From an uncultured Muribaculaceae bacterium (GTDB lineage: Bacteria; Bacteroidota; Bacteroidia; Bacteroidales; Muribaculaceae): a stretch of 42,490 nucleotides of DNA. The stretch spans positions 1 through 42,490 of the forward strand of contig CAJTWH010000023.1 of assembly GCA_910579995.1 (NCBI GenBank), written 5' to 3'. This document shows positions 8,294 to 17,167 of the stretch, piece after piece. The translations under genes and the position numbers were made by a program. Under the pieces are notes generated by a model. That model made no database searches. It was given only the letters and a program-made list of their open reading frames with translations, and was not told where the DNA came from. The stretch's first letter is position 1. Each line of letters opens with the position of its first letter.

Positions 8294-11009
8294 CTTCGAA
8301 AAGTGAGGGTGTTACGGGGATATCTACGCCCTCCTCGGCATAAATAGTTGTGTTGTCGGGTTCTTCGGCATCGGTGCTTGGCTCGTCGGGCGATTCGTCG
8401 TAATCCTCGCTTGCTTCGGGCTCCTCAGGCTCGGGGGCAGGGAGAAGTTCTACCGAAGCCAAGGCAAAGGTGGTGAGGCGCTTGCCGCGTGCTGTAAATG
8501 ATTTCACGCCGATGTATTCGGCTGCGTCGAGCTCTTGGTCTACACGGTTTTCATCTGCGAAATGAAGCCCGAGCATGGGTTGGGCCTGATCGGTGAGGAG
8601 CGTGAGCTTGGAGTCGGCGTCGTCGCCCACGAAGCGCTGGCGCTTGGCGGAGTCGTCGAAAGTAAAGCGCTTGATATAGGGGTAACCCTGACGGGCGTCG
8701 TCGAGCACGGCGGTCCATACCGTCTTGGCGCGGTATTTCTCTATGCGCAGTATGCCGTCGTCGTAATGGTTGGTGGTCTCGAAGCCGGTGGTCTGATATT
8801 CACCGTTGTTGTATACGACGAGTATGCGGTCTGTGCCTCCGAATTCGCCAAGATATGTGCCGCGGCCATCGTAGTTGAGGCGCTGCACATCGGTGTCGAA
8901 CCATACTTTGCGTCCGCCGAGGGTAGAGGCTCCGCGCTCTTTGAGCGAGAAGCGGGCCACCTCGTTCTTGGTGACGAGATTGCCCTGCGCCGCGCGGCCC
9001 TTGATGGCGAGCTTGGAGAAATCGACATCGAAGGTCAGGTTTTTGAGGCGCAACTTCGGCTTGAGGGTCACTTTCACAATTTCGGCCTCGCCGTTGGGGT
9101 TGGCCGAGAACCATGTGATTTTGGCGCCCGGGGCCACGGGGTCGCCCGGTATGAGGCTGTATTCCTTGTCGCGCGTCATGCCGGTGGCGGCGAAGCGCTT
9201 CATGTAGTAGACGCCTCCGCGGCCGTTCTGGTAAATGACGTTGTAGATGGTGCGCTTGTCGTTACGCTTATAGACGTTGATATAGATCACGCCCTTGCCC
9301 ACGAAAAGCTTGTCCTGCACCTTGGTAATCTTGTAGCGGCCGTCGCGGTAGAAGATTATGATGTCGTCGATCGACGAGCAATTGCATACGAACTCATCTT
9401 TTTTCAGCCCGGTGCCCACGAAGCCCTCCTCTCGGTTGAAATACAATTTCTCGTTGGCCTCGGCGACATTGGCGGCTTGGATATTGTCGAAACTGCGAAT
9501 CTGTGTGCGGCGCGGATATGCGGCACCGTATTTCTTCTTCAGGTACTCATACCACTCTATAGTCACCTCGTCGAGGCGGTTGAGACGGTCGAGGGTGTCG
9601 GCAATGCGGCCTTTGAGGTTGTTGATGGCTGTCTCGGCCTCGTCGCTGTTGAAGCGAAGTATGCGCTTCATCTTTATCTCGAGCAGAGCAAGGATATCCT
9701 CGCGTGTGATTTCGCGGATGAAGTCGGGCTTGAACGGATCCAAGCGGCGGTCGATATGCTCTACGGCGATATCGACGCTGGCGGCCTGCTCGTATTCGCG
9801 GTCTTTGTAGATACGCTCTTCGATGAAAATCTTCTCCAAGGTGGCTTTGAGAAGTTTCTCGCGGTCTTCGCCGAGCACTACGTTGAGCTCCGACTCTATG
9901 ATGTTGCGGGTGATGTTCACGCTGTGGCGCAACACATCGCTCACGCCGAGGAACACCGGCTTCTTGTCGCGTATCACGCAGCAGTTGGGCGATATGTTTA
10001 CCTCGCAGTTGGTGAAGGCATAGAGGGCGTCGATGGTCTTGTCGGACGAAGTGCCCGGTATGAGGTGTACCAATATCGAGGCCTCGGCGGCGGTGTTGTT
10101 CTCTACCTTGCGGATTTTTATCTGCCCGCGCTCGAAAGCCTTGAGTATCGAGTCGATGAGGTCTTCCGATGTCTGGCCGAACGGCAGCTCGGTAATATTG
10201 AGCGTGCGCGAGTCGATTTTCTCAATCTTGGCGCGCACTTTTACCGCGCCGCCGCGCCGTCCGTCGTTGTAGCGGCTGATATCGATGGAGCCGCCGGTGA
10301 GGAAGTCGGGATAGAGGTCGAAGCTCTCCCCGCGCACGCAGGCTATGGCGGCGTCGAGAAGCTCGTTGAAATTATGAGGCAGAATCTTCGATGACAGACC
10401 TACGGCAATGCCCTCGGCGCCCTGAGCAAGCAGCAGCGGGAACTTCACCGGCAGCGTCACCGGCTCGGGCTTGCGGCCGTCGTAGCTGCGGGTCCACTCC
10501 GTCACCTTGTCATTGTAGAGCACCTCAGAGGCGAAGAGCGACAGGCGCGCCTCGATATAACGCGCCGCGGCCGCCTTAGAGCCCGTCAGTATATTGCCCC
10601 AGTTACCCTGCGTCTCTACCAAGAGGTCTTTTTGGCCAAGCTGCACCAAGGCGTCTTTTATCGACGCGTCGCCATGAGGGTGATATTGCATGGCTGTGCC
10701 CACGATGTTGGCCACCTTATTGAAATGACCGTCATCGATAGTCTTCATGGCGTAGAGAATACGCCTTTGCACCGGCTTGAGGCCATCCTCGATATTCGGG
10801 ACAGCACGCTCGAGAATCACGTAAGAGGCATATTCAAGAAACCATGTCTGATACATACCGCGCAAATGATGTCTCACCACATCCTCGGGTGAGGTATATG
10901 GGCGGCTCGGACCGTGGGCTACTTCGGTCTCGTCACTTGCTGTTTCTTCTGTGGTATCGACTTCAGACTCTTGGCTGAGGTCTTCGATAGGATCTTGATC
11001 TTCTGACAT
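8277..11009 (-). CDS. parC: DNA topoisomerase IV subunit A
   Basis: A 910-residue type IIA topoisomerase subunit that breaks and rejoins DNA to separate daughter chromosomes. The first 40 residues are an acidic extension. The winged-helix breakage domain follows (LERAVPNIEDGLKPVQRRILYAM, TAMQYHPHGDASIKDAL), with the active Tyr151 in AAARYIEARLS. The C-terminal half forms blades with motifs such as DIIIFYRDGRYKITKV and ILVVYNNGEYQTTGF. A very acidic tail of about 60 residues (EPEEPEASEDYDESPDEP...) ends the protein. I chose ParC over GyrA because the sequence matches the divergent Bacteroidetes ParC and lacks a clear GyrA box. The partner parE is not in the window. Confidence 0.9.
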   Translation of the reverse strand: MSEDQDPIEDLSQESEVDTTEETASDETEVAHGPSRPYTSPEDVVRHHLRGMYQTWFLEYASYVILERAVPNIEDGLKPVQRRILYAMKTIDDGHFNKVANIVGTAMQYHPHGDASIKDALVQLGQKDLLVETQGNWGNILTGSKAAAARYIEARLSLFASEVLYNDKVTEWTRSYDGRKPEPVTLPVKFPLLLAQGAEGIAVGLSSKILPHNFNELLDAAIACVRGESFDLYPDFLTGGSIDISRYNDGRRGGAVKVRAKIEKIDSRTLNITELPFGQTSEDLIDSILKAFERGQIKIRKVENNTAAEASILVHLIPGTSSDKTIDALYAFTNCEVNISPNCCVIRDKKPVFLGVSDVLRHSVNITRNIIESELNVVLGEDREKLLKATLEKIFIEERIYKDREYEQAASVDIAVEHIDRRLDPFKPDFIREITREDILALLEIKMKRILRFNSDEAETAINNLKGRIADTLDRLNRLDEVTIEWYEYLKKKYGAAYPRRTQIRSFDNIQAANVAEANEKLYFNREEGFVGTGLKKDEFVCNCSSIDDIIIFYRDGRYKITKVQDKLFVGKGVIYINVYKRNDKRTIYNVIYQNGRGGVYYMKRFAATGMTRDKEYSLIPGDPVAPGAKITWFSANPNGEAEIVKVTLKPKLRLKNLTFDVDFSKLAIKGRAAQGNLVTKNEVARFSLKERGASTLGGRKVWFDTDVQRLNYDGRGTYLGEFGGTDRILVVYNNGEYQTTGFETTNHYDDGILRIEKYRAKTVWTAVLDDARQGYPYIKRFTFDDSAKRQRFVGDDADSKLTLLTDQAQPMLGLHFADENRVDQELDAAEYIGVKSFTARGKRLTTFALASVELLPAPEPEEPEASEDYDESPDEPSTDAEEPDNTTIYAEEGVDIPVTPSLFEDEETD

Positions 11010-11032
11010 CGCGGTTTAAGGGCAATTTGCCA

Positions 11033-11063
11033 CAAATTTACGAATTTTCCGCGATACTGCAAA
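11033..11063 (-). promoter_or_regulatory. Promoter of the parC operon
   Basis: On the minus strand, TTTG (11060-11063) and TAAATTTG (11033-11040) are separated by 19 nt, a full match to the Bacteroidetes promoter form. The parC start is 23 nt further down at 11009. Confidence 0.8.
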
Positions 11064-11189
11064 ATCAAAAAAATACAGCCAACAATCCCTGCGGCAAATG
11101 CGGATTTCGTGCATTCAAAAATCTTAAATAGCAAAGTTAAATGTCAATCAGGTGATTAGGATTGGCTTGATTATCCGATTCCTGACAAG

Positions 11190-11546
11190 TCAGAATTGAA
11201 TATAATCCTCATCCCACGACAGGCGGGAAATAATTTCAATAGAATCATTAGGCTTCTCTTTATACCATATAACGGTCAAGATACGGCCTTTTCGATAAGT
11301 GTTTTGAACGACCGCCAGACTGTCATTGTCGGGAATGTAGTTATACAGATCACTTTGATATTCATATAGCGAAATACCCTTTTTTAGCATTATAATAGTG
11401 CTGCCCTCCGGTTTGCCAAAATCCTTATTCAATTCATGAAGGGTCTTGACATCGGGGATGTCAGTATTGATGTCGTCATGATGGAAGAACATAAAAGCAA
11501 ACACCCCTAATGCAATAATCACTATTATGAATCGCCAAATTTTCAT
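11190..11546 (-). CDS. Small membrane-anchored protein, unknown
   Basis: A 118-residue protein with one N-terminal hydrophobic segment (FIIVIIALGVFAFMFF), which is either an uncleaved anchor or a signal sequence. The remaining 95 residues are polar and would face the periplasm. The middle has a beta-like region (GSTIIMLKKGISLYEYQSDL) and the end is rich in acidic and aromatic residues. No family is recognised. It is last in an AT-rich minus-strand block and lies 15 bp after the next gene of the block, so the two are probably co-transcribed. Confidence 0.65.
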   Translation of the reverse strand: MKIWRFIIVIIALGVFAFMFFHHDDINTDIPDVKTLHELNKDFGKPEGSTIIMLKKGISLYEYQSDLYNYIPDNDSLAVVQNTYRKGRILTVIWYKEKPNDSIEIISRLSWDEDYIQF

Positions 11547-11561
11547 ATATGATTTTAAAAG

Positions 11562-12341
11562 CTAAAATAGTCTTAGAAAATTGAGAAGATCGCGGAATAT
11601 TTCATACTGCATTGTGCATGAATGCCAGTTGCTATACATGATTTGAGAAACTTTGTTGTCATTAATATCGATTATTATAGCCATAAACTCACCTTTTCTT
11701 TTCGGCCCTTCTTCTTCCATGTCGCTCTCCCGGCGTTTTTCCGTCAGGATTTTAAAATGCATGGTGTCGAATATTTCAATATGATTTATATTTAATTGTA
11801 GCAGCTTTTCTGAAGCCTTGCTCAGCCCGAAACGTTGATACAACTCTTTTAAAGAATCACCGATATGATAATCACTGACCGCCAATCTGTTGTTTTTCAG
11901 AACGCCCCAAAATAATCTAAATATCTTGTCATCTCCGGTATAATATAACGTGTCATTATCCGAAACTACCTGTATCCATCTCCAGAAAGCGTCACCTTCA
12001 TAACGCTCTTTCTCATGAAATTCAGACTTGGCTCCATCAAAAGCCTTCTTTAGCTTTGAATAAGATTTGAACTCATAATTGATTGGCTTACGGTTGCTGA
12101 ATCTGTCTCCGACAATAATCAAAGTGTCGCTTACAAGAAGGCAATATGAAATGCCCGCTTTCTTAAATTCTTTATTTTCGACTTTGTCAAAATAGTCGCT
12201 TGGCCAAACCCTTGGAACATTATATGTATTTGACTTCATACAGATATATAAAGAATCAATAGGGAAAGACATGCTGTCAGTGGCTTTTCCATTTGCGGAA
12301 AAGCATAAAAAAGCAATGACAAAAAGAACAATATTTTTCAT
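11562..12341 (-). CDS. Secreted protein, unknown
   Basis: A 259-residue protein with a signal peptide (MKNIVLFVIAFLCFSANGKA). The mature part is mixed alpha/beta with an acidic-basic stretch (KRRESDMEEEGPKRKGEF) before a strand-like segment (FMAIIIDINDNKVSQIMYSNW). The last 15 residues are FRDLLNFLRLF. No catalytic motif is visible and no family is recognised. It is AT-rich compared with the parC group and lies in the same direction as the other small secreted proteins around it. Confidence 0.65.
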   Translation of the reverse strand: MKNIVLFVIAFLCFSANGKATDSMSFPIDSLYICMKSNTYNVPRVWPSDYFDKVENKEFKKAGISYCLLVSDTLIIVGDRFSNRKPINYEFKSYSKLKKAFDGAKSEFHEKERYEGDAFWRWIQVVSDNDTLYYTGDDKIFRLFWGVLKNNRLAVSDYHIGDSLKELYQRFGLSKASEKLLQLNINHIEIFDTMHFKILTEKRRESDMEEEGPKRKGEFMAIIIDINDNKVSQIMYSNWHSCTMQYEIFRDLLNFLRLF

Positions 12342-12373
12342 ATAGTTATTTTACAAATCAGTTGTTAATGTTA

Positions 12374-12949
12374 TTAAAACTCCTCTAAAGTAAACCGGGG
12401 CTCTGGAAGATATTGCTGAAGGGCGGGACTTGAAATATAATACATCAGATATTCGATCTGCTGAATTTTTTTGTTGGTTTCGACGCTGTCCGGCCCGGCG
12501 TAGTCTTGTCTTTGGTCTTTTAGGAATAATTGTTCTTCATTTCTTAATATTTCCCAAGCAGTATTTATCGGAGAATACACCGATTCTTTCGGGCGTAAAT
12601 TATCGCGGTGTGCAGGTAAAGAATCAAAAGCCCAATAAATCAGTTGCTTTTCACTATCAGAAAGCTGATAAGTTGATTTTTCGACATAATCATTCTGCCG
12701 ACCGGTGACGCCATGAAAAATGGATATATCCTTCGCCTCTCTTACAATCATAGACCAAATATATCCGTGGTGACCTGACGCAAAAAAGATATACTCAGAA
12801 GTATCAACATCAGGCCATTGAGCAGCCACACGTTGATATTCGCGGCTGTGACCGTTGGCCGATATGACGTGAGACAACAATATAGCCCCTATTATAGATA
12901 ATTTCTTCAAATCTAAAAATGGATATCTAATGGACTTCATGGCTGACAA
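12374..12949 (-). CDS. Exported protein, unknown
   Basis: Up to 191 residues. The ATG at 12949 or the one at 12940 (MKSIRYPF) may be the start; a hydrophobic segment (KLSIIGAILLSHVISANG) follows and acts as signal or anchor. The body contains FFASGHHGYIWSMIVREAKD, which is histidine- and aromatic-rich, and many charged helices towards the end. A -7-like box TATCTTTG lies at 12965-12972, only about 15-20 nt upstream. No family is recognised. It belongs to the AT-rich block of 11190-15681. Confidence 0.6.
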   Translation of the reverse strand: MSAMKSIRYPFLDLKKLSIIGAILLSHVISANGHSREYQRVAAQWPDVDTSEYIFFASGHHGYIWSMIVREAKDISIFHGVTGRQNDYVEKSTYQLSDSEKQLIYWAFDSLPAHRDNLRPKESVYSPINTAWEILRNEEQLFLKDQRQDYAGPDSVETNKKIQQIEYLMYYISSPALQQYLPEPRFTLEEF

Positions 12950-13076
12950 TCAGATTGGTTTTTGCAAAGATATAAAAAACTTTGCACGATTTATATTCAT
13001 GTCATTAGAAAATAATTAGATTTAAACTTTCATTGCCAATAAAATGCTCTCGATTATCTTTCGGGACATTACAAAC

Positions 13077-13586
13077 TCATTCGCCGCGTGCGTTCTTTTC
13101 CATACGTTGGAATTCGGCAAAGCAAAAAGGATATTTGCTTAAATAAGGGTATTTATCGCGGAAGAGTTGTTCTAAGTCCTTGTTCGCTAAAGAATCGTAC
13201 TCATATAGCATTTCAAAAGCTATAGAAGAGGTAAGATTTACCAATATCTTTTGTTGGTCATCATTCGGCAGATACCCCAAGAATTTTTCAAATTCGATAT
13301 GCTTGTCAGGATAGTTTGTGAACATTTCATAGAAATGTCCCCCAATGCCTTCCGAACATTCTTCGGTGCGATGGTCAAGCAGATAATTGAACATAGGTAT
13401 ATAGTCCGACATCTCGCTTGAGGCTTGGTCATATATCGGACTAAATATCATAATTTCCGTTCTCAATGAATCGGAATTTTGCGAAAGATCCTGTTTAAGG
13501 GCATTGAGAAAAACATCTTTCTCACAGGCTGCAACAGATTGCAACACAGTTACAGCCAAAATAAAAACTAAGATTAACTTCTTCAT
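13077..13586 (-). CDS. Secreted helical protein, unknown
   Basis: A 169-residue protein with a signal peptide ending near QSVAAC; a Cys at the cleavage site makes a lipoprotein possible (VLQSVAAC is a poor lipobox). The mature part is mainly helical and acidic, with many aromatic residues (YDQASSEMSDYIPMFNYLLD). It ends in EFQRMEKNARGE. The 34-bp gap to the next gene upstream contains a TAGATTTG -7-like site. No family is recognised; size and composition fit an immunity-type or small envelope protein, but this is only inference. Confidence 0.6.
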   Translation of the reverse strand: MKKLILVFILAVTVLQSVAACEKDVFLNALKQDLSQNSDSLRTEIMIFSPIYDQASSEMSDYIPMFNYLLDHRTEECSEGIGGHFYEMFTNYPDKHIEFEKFLGYLPNDDQQKILVNLTSSIAFEMLYEYDSLANKDLEQLFRDKYPYLSKYPFCFAEFQRMEKNARGE

Positions 13587-13620
13587 ATATTTAGTCTCAA
13601 ATCTAAAGGTTTAGTCGCTT

Positions 13621-14295
13621 TTACTCGTTATCAAAGCATAGTTCAAGAAGATACTTTCCTCCGGTTTTAATATCATATCCTTCAACTTTCTCTTCTTCAA
13701 ATGCTTTTATGATATCCTCAGAATAGAATACGTCGGCAGCCTGCGGGTGCAGTATCTTATAGGAGGCATATTTTTCAGGAAGAGTCACCTTTTTAACAGT
13801 GTAATACCCGGGAGTGTTGAAATATTCCTCATAATCTTTGAAATGTTTTACTTCTGTTTCTCCGAAAATGGGTATAAACTCAGTTTCGCTGTAGATAAAT
13901 TCTGTGCCGTGGATAAACGGAACAAACATGAGATAATAATTGCCTTCTTCTTTCTTTATGGTAATCTTCTTAAATATACATTCAGCTTCGCTTACACCGA
14001 GATTATCAAAAATACGCTTTACTTTCTCGCTCACTACAGCAATCAGAGTCAAACAGAAAGGAGAATTGGTCATGAAATCTATGCAGCTCTTGCGCTTCAA
14101 CAGTTTTCCCGTAAGGTCCTTAGGCATATCCTTATAAAAAGTCGCCTCGTTTTCAAGAAACATCCGCATATTCATTGCGTGAGAAATTTTATATGCTCGA
14201 AATTCTTTTGATGTTATTTCTACGGTATGTGGCATTTCATACCTGCCACGAATCTTCGGGTCTAAAGTGAATTCCAATTGATAGTATTTTTTCAT
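13621..14295 (-). CDS. Possible Imm11/DUF1629-like immunity protein
   Basis: A 224-residue cytoplasmic protein (no signal). The ATG at 14295 (MKKYYQLEF) is preferred over 14385, because the longer form would read back into the preceding gene. The arrangement DFMTNSPFCLTLIAVVSEKVKRIF, then a short spacer, then FKKITIKKEEGNYYLMFVPF recalls the Imm11 (DUF1629) pattern, in which a conserved Ser-Glu-Lys helix is followed by a strand pair ending in YYL. If so, it would neutralise a toxin from a contact-dependent or Rhs-type system. It lies 13 bp behind a membrane protein gene that itself follows a broken YD-repeat-like fragment. The family call is tentative. Confidence 0.45.
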   Translation of the reverse strand: MKKYYQLEFTLDPKIRGRYEMPHTVEITSKEFRAYKISHAMNMRMFLENEATFYKDMPKDLTGKLLKRKSCIDFMTNSPFCLTLIAVVSEKVKRIFDNLGVSEAECIFKKITIKKEEGNYYLMFVPFIHGTEFIYSETEFIPIFGETEVKHFKDYEEYFNTPGYYTVKKVTLPEKYASYKILHPQAADVFYSEDIIKAFEEEKVEGYDIKTGGKYLLELCFDNE

Positions 14296-14308
14296 GTCTG
14301 TAGTTTTT

Positions 14309-14830
14309 TTACATTGGCTCCGGCCACCGGAGATGAGGGATTGTATCTGAGGGTTCTGCATATTTGACTTTATCTTCACAATCATCTTCTACTACGTTGG
14401 TTTGCTTGAAGACTCTCGGGGTTGGAGACGGACTTGGGGTGAAGTATGCAAGTCTGAAACTGAGACCCCATAAAAGCACTATAAATATTGCACAGATTAT
14501 TTTTTTTCGATTCTTTTCTTTCAGATAACGTCGGTAGTAGCGAGGTATATCTTTTCCATGTAGAAAGTAAATAGCCCATCTGATGATGAAAACCATAGAA
14601 AAAATTAAGAACAACGCAAATAAAGTAATATAGGCGCTATTTTTTATCTTTAAAAAATATTTCAAATGAGCCAAGATAGGCAAATCCAATAAGATGGCAG
14701 CAGTAAAAGACATCTTCCAAACTTGTGTGGACACACTGAAATCACCGCCAAGGAAAGCTGTTCCGACATAAAAAACATAAAAGAGTCGTTCTTCAATCTG
14801 TTTAATATACGTAAATACCCATTTCATCAT
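14309..14830 (-). CDS. Multi-pass membrane protein, unknown
   Basis: A 173-residue protein starting MMKWVFTYIKQ. Four hydrophobic stretches are visible: about residues 15-30, 37-50 (FTAAILLDLPILAHL), 59-80 (AYITLFALFLIFSMVFIIRW) and 100-120 (KIICAIFIVLLWGLSF). The C-terminal 45 residues are polar and proline-rich (TPSPSPTPRVF). The start ATG overlaps the stop of the broken reading frame before it (ATGA), as is common in translationally coupled pairs. Small multi-pass proteins behind toxin tails often act as immunity proteins, which is the best guess here, but no family is recognised. Confidence 0.55.
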   Translation of the reverse strand: MMKWVFTYIKQIEERLFYVFYVGTAFLGGDFSVSTQVWKMSFTAAILLDLPILAHLKYFLKIKNSAYITLFALFLIFSMVFIIRWAIYFLHGKDIPRYYRRYLKEKNRKKIICAIFIVLLWGLSFRLAYFTPSPSPTPRVFKQTNVVEDDCEDKVKYAEPSDTIPHLRWPEPM

Positions 14831-15198
14831 ACATCTGTAGTGTTTGTTCGATTCCAGTCGCGCACGTAGAGGTGTGTGCCAAGCGAGTCGCGGTAGCCGT
14901 AGATAATCGGTAAGGATGGAGTTGGCCTGCCACTGCCAATCACACCGCCCCAAGAGGCGGCGCGGAGGACTGACGGGTTGAATAGCTCGGGGTTGACCTC
15001 AACTCGCCTTGCATTGGGGCAGTAAGTGCGGCAGAGCAGGCGTCCGGAGTCTGTGCGGGAGAAGTCCTGAGTGCCGACATTGTCGTAGACAAATGTGTGG
15101 CGGTCTGTATGGTTGCCAGATGGGTGTTAGAGCCGGTTTTCGGTGGCCCTCATCAAGGCGGAATTGTAGAAAAGCAAGTCTATCCTCGTGAGATTCAT
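14827..15198 (-). pseudogene. Broken reading frame with YD-repeat-like sequence
   Basis: One frame runs from an ATG at 15198 to a stop at 14827-14829, but is cut by an in-frame TAA at 15127-15129 after 23 codons. The part after the stop reads HTFVYDNVGTQDFSRTDSGR, which has the Tyr-Asp ... Gly spacing of RHS/YD repeats, and ends SLPIIYGYRDSLGTHLYVRD plus a short tail. It lacks any usable ATG after the stop. The most likely reading is the leftover C-terminus of a large Rhs-like or other polymorphic-toxin protein. The match is weak; it may instead be an unrelated decayed gene. Confidence 0.4.
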
Positions 15199-15219
15199 CC
15201 CAACTTCTTTTCGAACATG

Positions 15220-15681
15220 TTAATCATCCTCATGCGTCATTTTTGGCTTCTTTCCTTCGATACGGTAGAAAGAATCCAGATCCACCATGAAAAGCGAGTC
15301 ACTCACCAACTTGAAATCTGCACCGATAGGCTCTTGATTCTGTAGGCTGTCAACGACATACTCTCCATCTGAAAAGTACCATGCGTCTATAAGAATGAAG
15401 GGATCTCTATCCACTCTTTTGATACTATATCTCTCAACGTATTGCGGCTGAAATATTATGCTGTCACCGCAGATCTCATAAGTGCCTCTCAAACTGAAGA
15501 TAGGATTGAACGACTCATATTCGCTTGCGCAAAAAGCGAATTGATTACCTTTAAAGCTGTAACCACTTAGATAGGCAGCTGATACATCCTGCGTTTTGGC
15601 CTGCCAGAAGCCGTCAAGGCATACACCCATGCATGCAAACGGCACAAGCAACAGTCCTTTCAATAGATTTTTCACTCGCAT
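15220..15681 (-). CDS. Secreted protein, unknown
   Basis: A 153-residue protein with a signal peptide (MRVKNLLKGLLLVPFACMG). The mature part is beta-rich: GYSFKGNQFAFC, GTYEICGDSIIFQPQYVERY, FILIDAWYFSDGEYVVD, LVSDSLFMVDLDSFYRI. This pattern of short strands with YxIxGDxIxF looks like a small lipocalin-like or META-like envelope protein, but no family is assigned. The gene is first in the AT-rich minus-strand block; a matching promoter lies about 85 nt upstream. Confidence 0.6.
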   Translation of the reverse strand: MRVKNLLKGLLLVPFACMGVCLDGFWQAKTQDVSAAYLSGYSFKGNQFAFCASEYESFNPIFSLRGTYEICGDSIIFQPQYVERYSIKRVDRDPFILIDAWYFSDGEYVVDSLQNQEPIGADFKLVSDSLFMVDLDSFYRIEGKKPKMTHEDD

Positions 15682-15764
15682 AATTTTAAGGTTTAATTGT
15701 TATTGCTTTCTTGTTTGTTATTAAAAGATACTATCCTCATGGCAAGCACTTTGATCGGTTTGTG

Positions 15765-15796
15765 CAAATTTAATGTTTTTAGTTTGATCTTGCAAG
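15765..15796 (-). promoter_or_regulatory. Promoter of the AT-rich block
   Basis: On the minus strand, CTTG (15793-15796, one mismatch to TTTG), 20 nt, then TAAATTTG (15765-15772). The first gene of the block starts at 15681, giving a leader of roughly 75 nt. Confidence 0.6.
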
Positions 15797-15820
15797 GATT
15801 TATGAGGCATTATTATACAA

Positions 15821-15850
15821 CAAATCAGGCGCGGGGGCGCGCCTGATTTG
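15821..15850 (-). terminator. Hairpin terminator of the efflux operon
   Basis: A perfect 13-bp inverted repeat (15821-15833 with 15838-15850) with a 4-nt loop, 21 bp beyond the TolC stop. On the minus strand it is followed by a T-rich stretch (TTGTTGTATAATAAT), which suits transcription ending there. Confidence 0.75.
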
Positions 15851-15871
15851 TCGGAGTGGGGGAGAGGAGAA

Positions 15872-17167
15872 TCAGAGGGTTGTGGTGTTGTAGAAGTCGA
15901 GTATGCGGGCGCGGAGTATGCGCTCGTATTTGGCTTGTACGGCCTGTGCTTCGGAGTTGATGTAGGTGCTCTGTGCTTTCTGGAACTCGGTGGCGTTGGC
16001 GCGGCCGTTGTCGTATTTTATCTTCATGGCTTCGAATGCGGCAAGGCTGCTCTCTACGGCTATTCGGGCCGACTCCTGTTTCTTGACGGCACCGGTGGCT
16101 TGTGTATATGCCTGCACGATGGCCTTGTAGAGGCGGTTGCGGGAGTCGTCGAGCTGCAGGCGCAGGCTCTCCTGCTGTACGCGGGCGCGGCGTACGCTGT
16201 TGCGGGTGGAGAAGGCGTCGAAGATGGGTACGCTCAGCGAGAAGCCTATGCTCTTGGCGAAGTTGTGCCTCATCTGAGCGCCGAAGCCTTCGTTGTCGTA
16301 GCCCGAAGTCTTGTAGTAGTTGGTGCCTATGCCGGCGCTGAACGAGAGAGTGGGTATATATCCCGACTTGGCTACGGCGACATTCTTTTCAGCTGCGTCG
16401 AGCTGGAGTTGGCCGGCGCGCATGGTGTGGTTATACTGCAGTGCGTTGGCAAACACGTCGTCGGCCGAGGGCAAGAGGCGGTCTTCGTCGGGCAGGGGCG
16501 CGATGTCGAAGTCGTCGGCTGATGGCAGGTTGAGCAGCTGGGCGAGGTCGAGGCGTGCTATTATGCTGTCGTTCTCGGCGTTTGTCACCGAGAGCTCATC
16601 CTGCGCCACCTGCGAGCGGGCCTCATGTATGTCGAGACCGGGCAGGCGGCCTGCGTCGAGAAGAGCCTGCCGGCGCTCGAGCTCGGCCTGCGATATGCCG
16701 AGGTTGATACGGGCCACCTGCAACATCTCCGAGGCATAGAGCGCCTGAAGATACTGGCTGATCACATTGAGGGTGACGTCGTCTTTGGCCACCTCAACCT
16801 CTTCAAGCTGGGCCTGCAGGGCACTGCGCGAATAGGAGAGCTGGCGCACGGCGCGCAGGCCTTGGAAGAGGGGCAGGCTGAGGTTGGCACCGACGGAGAA
16901 CGACGAGGTGTTGCGGTTGGCGTAGGTGTTGTTTGCCGTGAGGCCGCGGCCGAAGTTGAAGCTCTGCGAGCCATAGCCCTGAAGCTGCGGCAGGAAGCGG
17001 TCTTTGGCCTCGGTGACGCCGAGCTCTCCCTCGCGCACGTTGAGCTTGCGGCTGAGCACATTGATGTTGTGCTCGATGGCGTAGTCTACACACTCGTCGA
17101 GAGTCCACGTGCGCGCGCCGGCGCCGAGGGTGGCCGCCAAAAGAACAAAGAAGAGAATCTTTTTCAT
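15872..17167 (-). CDS. TolC-family outer-membrane efflux channel
   Basis: A 431-residue protein with a signal peptide (MKKILFFVLLAATLGAGA). It begins with the typical WTLDECVDYAIEHNINV motif of outer-membrane efflux proteins. Two internally related halves follow, each with long helices and a beta-barrel strand pair (SFSVGANLSLPLFQGLRA and SIGFSLSVPIFDAFST). A trimer would form the outer-membrane exit duct and periplasmic tunnel of the pump. ATG 17167 is used; it overlaps the adaptor stop by one base (TGATG), so translation is coupled. It is the last gene of the five-gene operon and is followed by a hairpin terminator. Confidence 0.92.
   Translation of the reverse strand: MKKILFFVLLAATLGAGARTWTLDECVDYAIEHNINVLSRKLNVREGELGVTEAKDRFLPQLQGYGSQSFNFGRGLTANNTYANRNTSSFSVGANLSLPLFQGLRAVRQLSYSRSALQAQLEEVEVAKDDVTLNVISQYLQALYASEMLQVARINLGISQAELERRQALLDAGRLPGLDIHEARSQVAQDELSVTNAENDSIIARLDLAQLLNLPSADDFDIAPLPDEDRLLPSADDVFANALQYNHTMRAGQLQLDAAEKNVAVAKSGYIPTLSFSAGIGTNYYKTSGYDNEGFGAQMRHNFAKSIGFSLSVPIFDAFSTRNSVRRARVQQESLRLQLDDSRNRLYKAIVQAYTQATGAVKKQESARIAVESSLAAFEAMKIKYDNGRANATEFQKAQSTYINSEAQAVQAKYERILRARILDFYNTTTL

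Noticed and set aside
8535..10394. Open frame of 619 codons on the plus strand inside parC
   Set aside because: It is antisense to a firm parC gene. Its composition (Val/Glu/Gly/Ala-rich, no motif) is what the codon bias of parC gives on the other strand.
12430..12708. Plus-strand open frame of 92 codons in the AT-rich block
   Set aside because: Antisense to the exported protein at 12374-12949, with no signal, motif or promoter.
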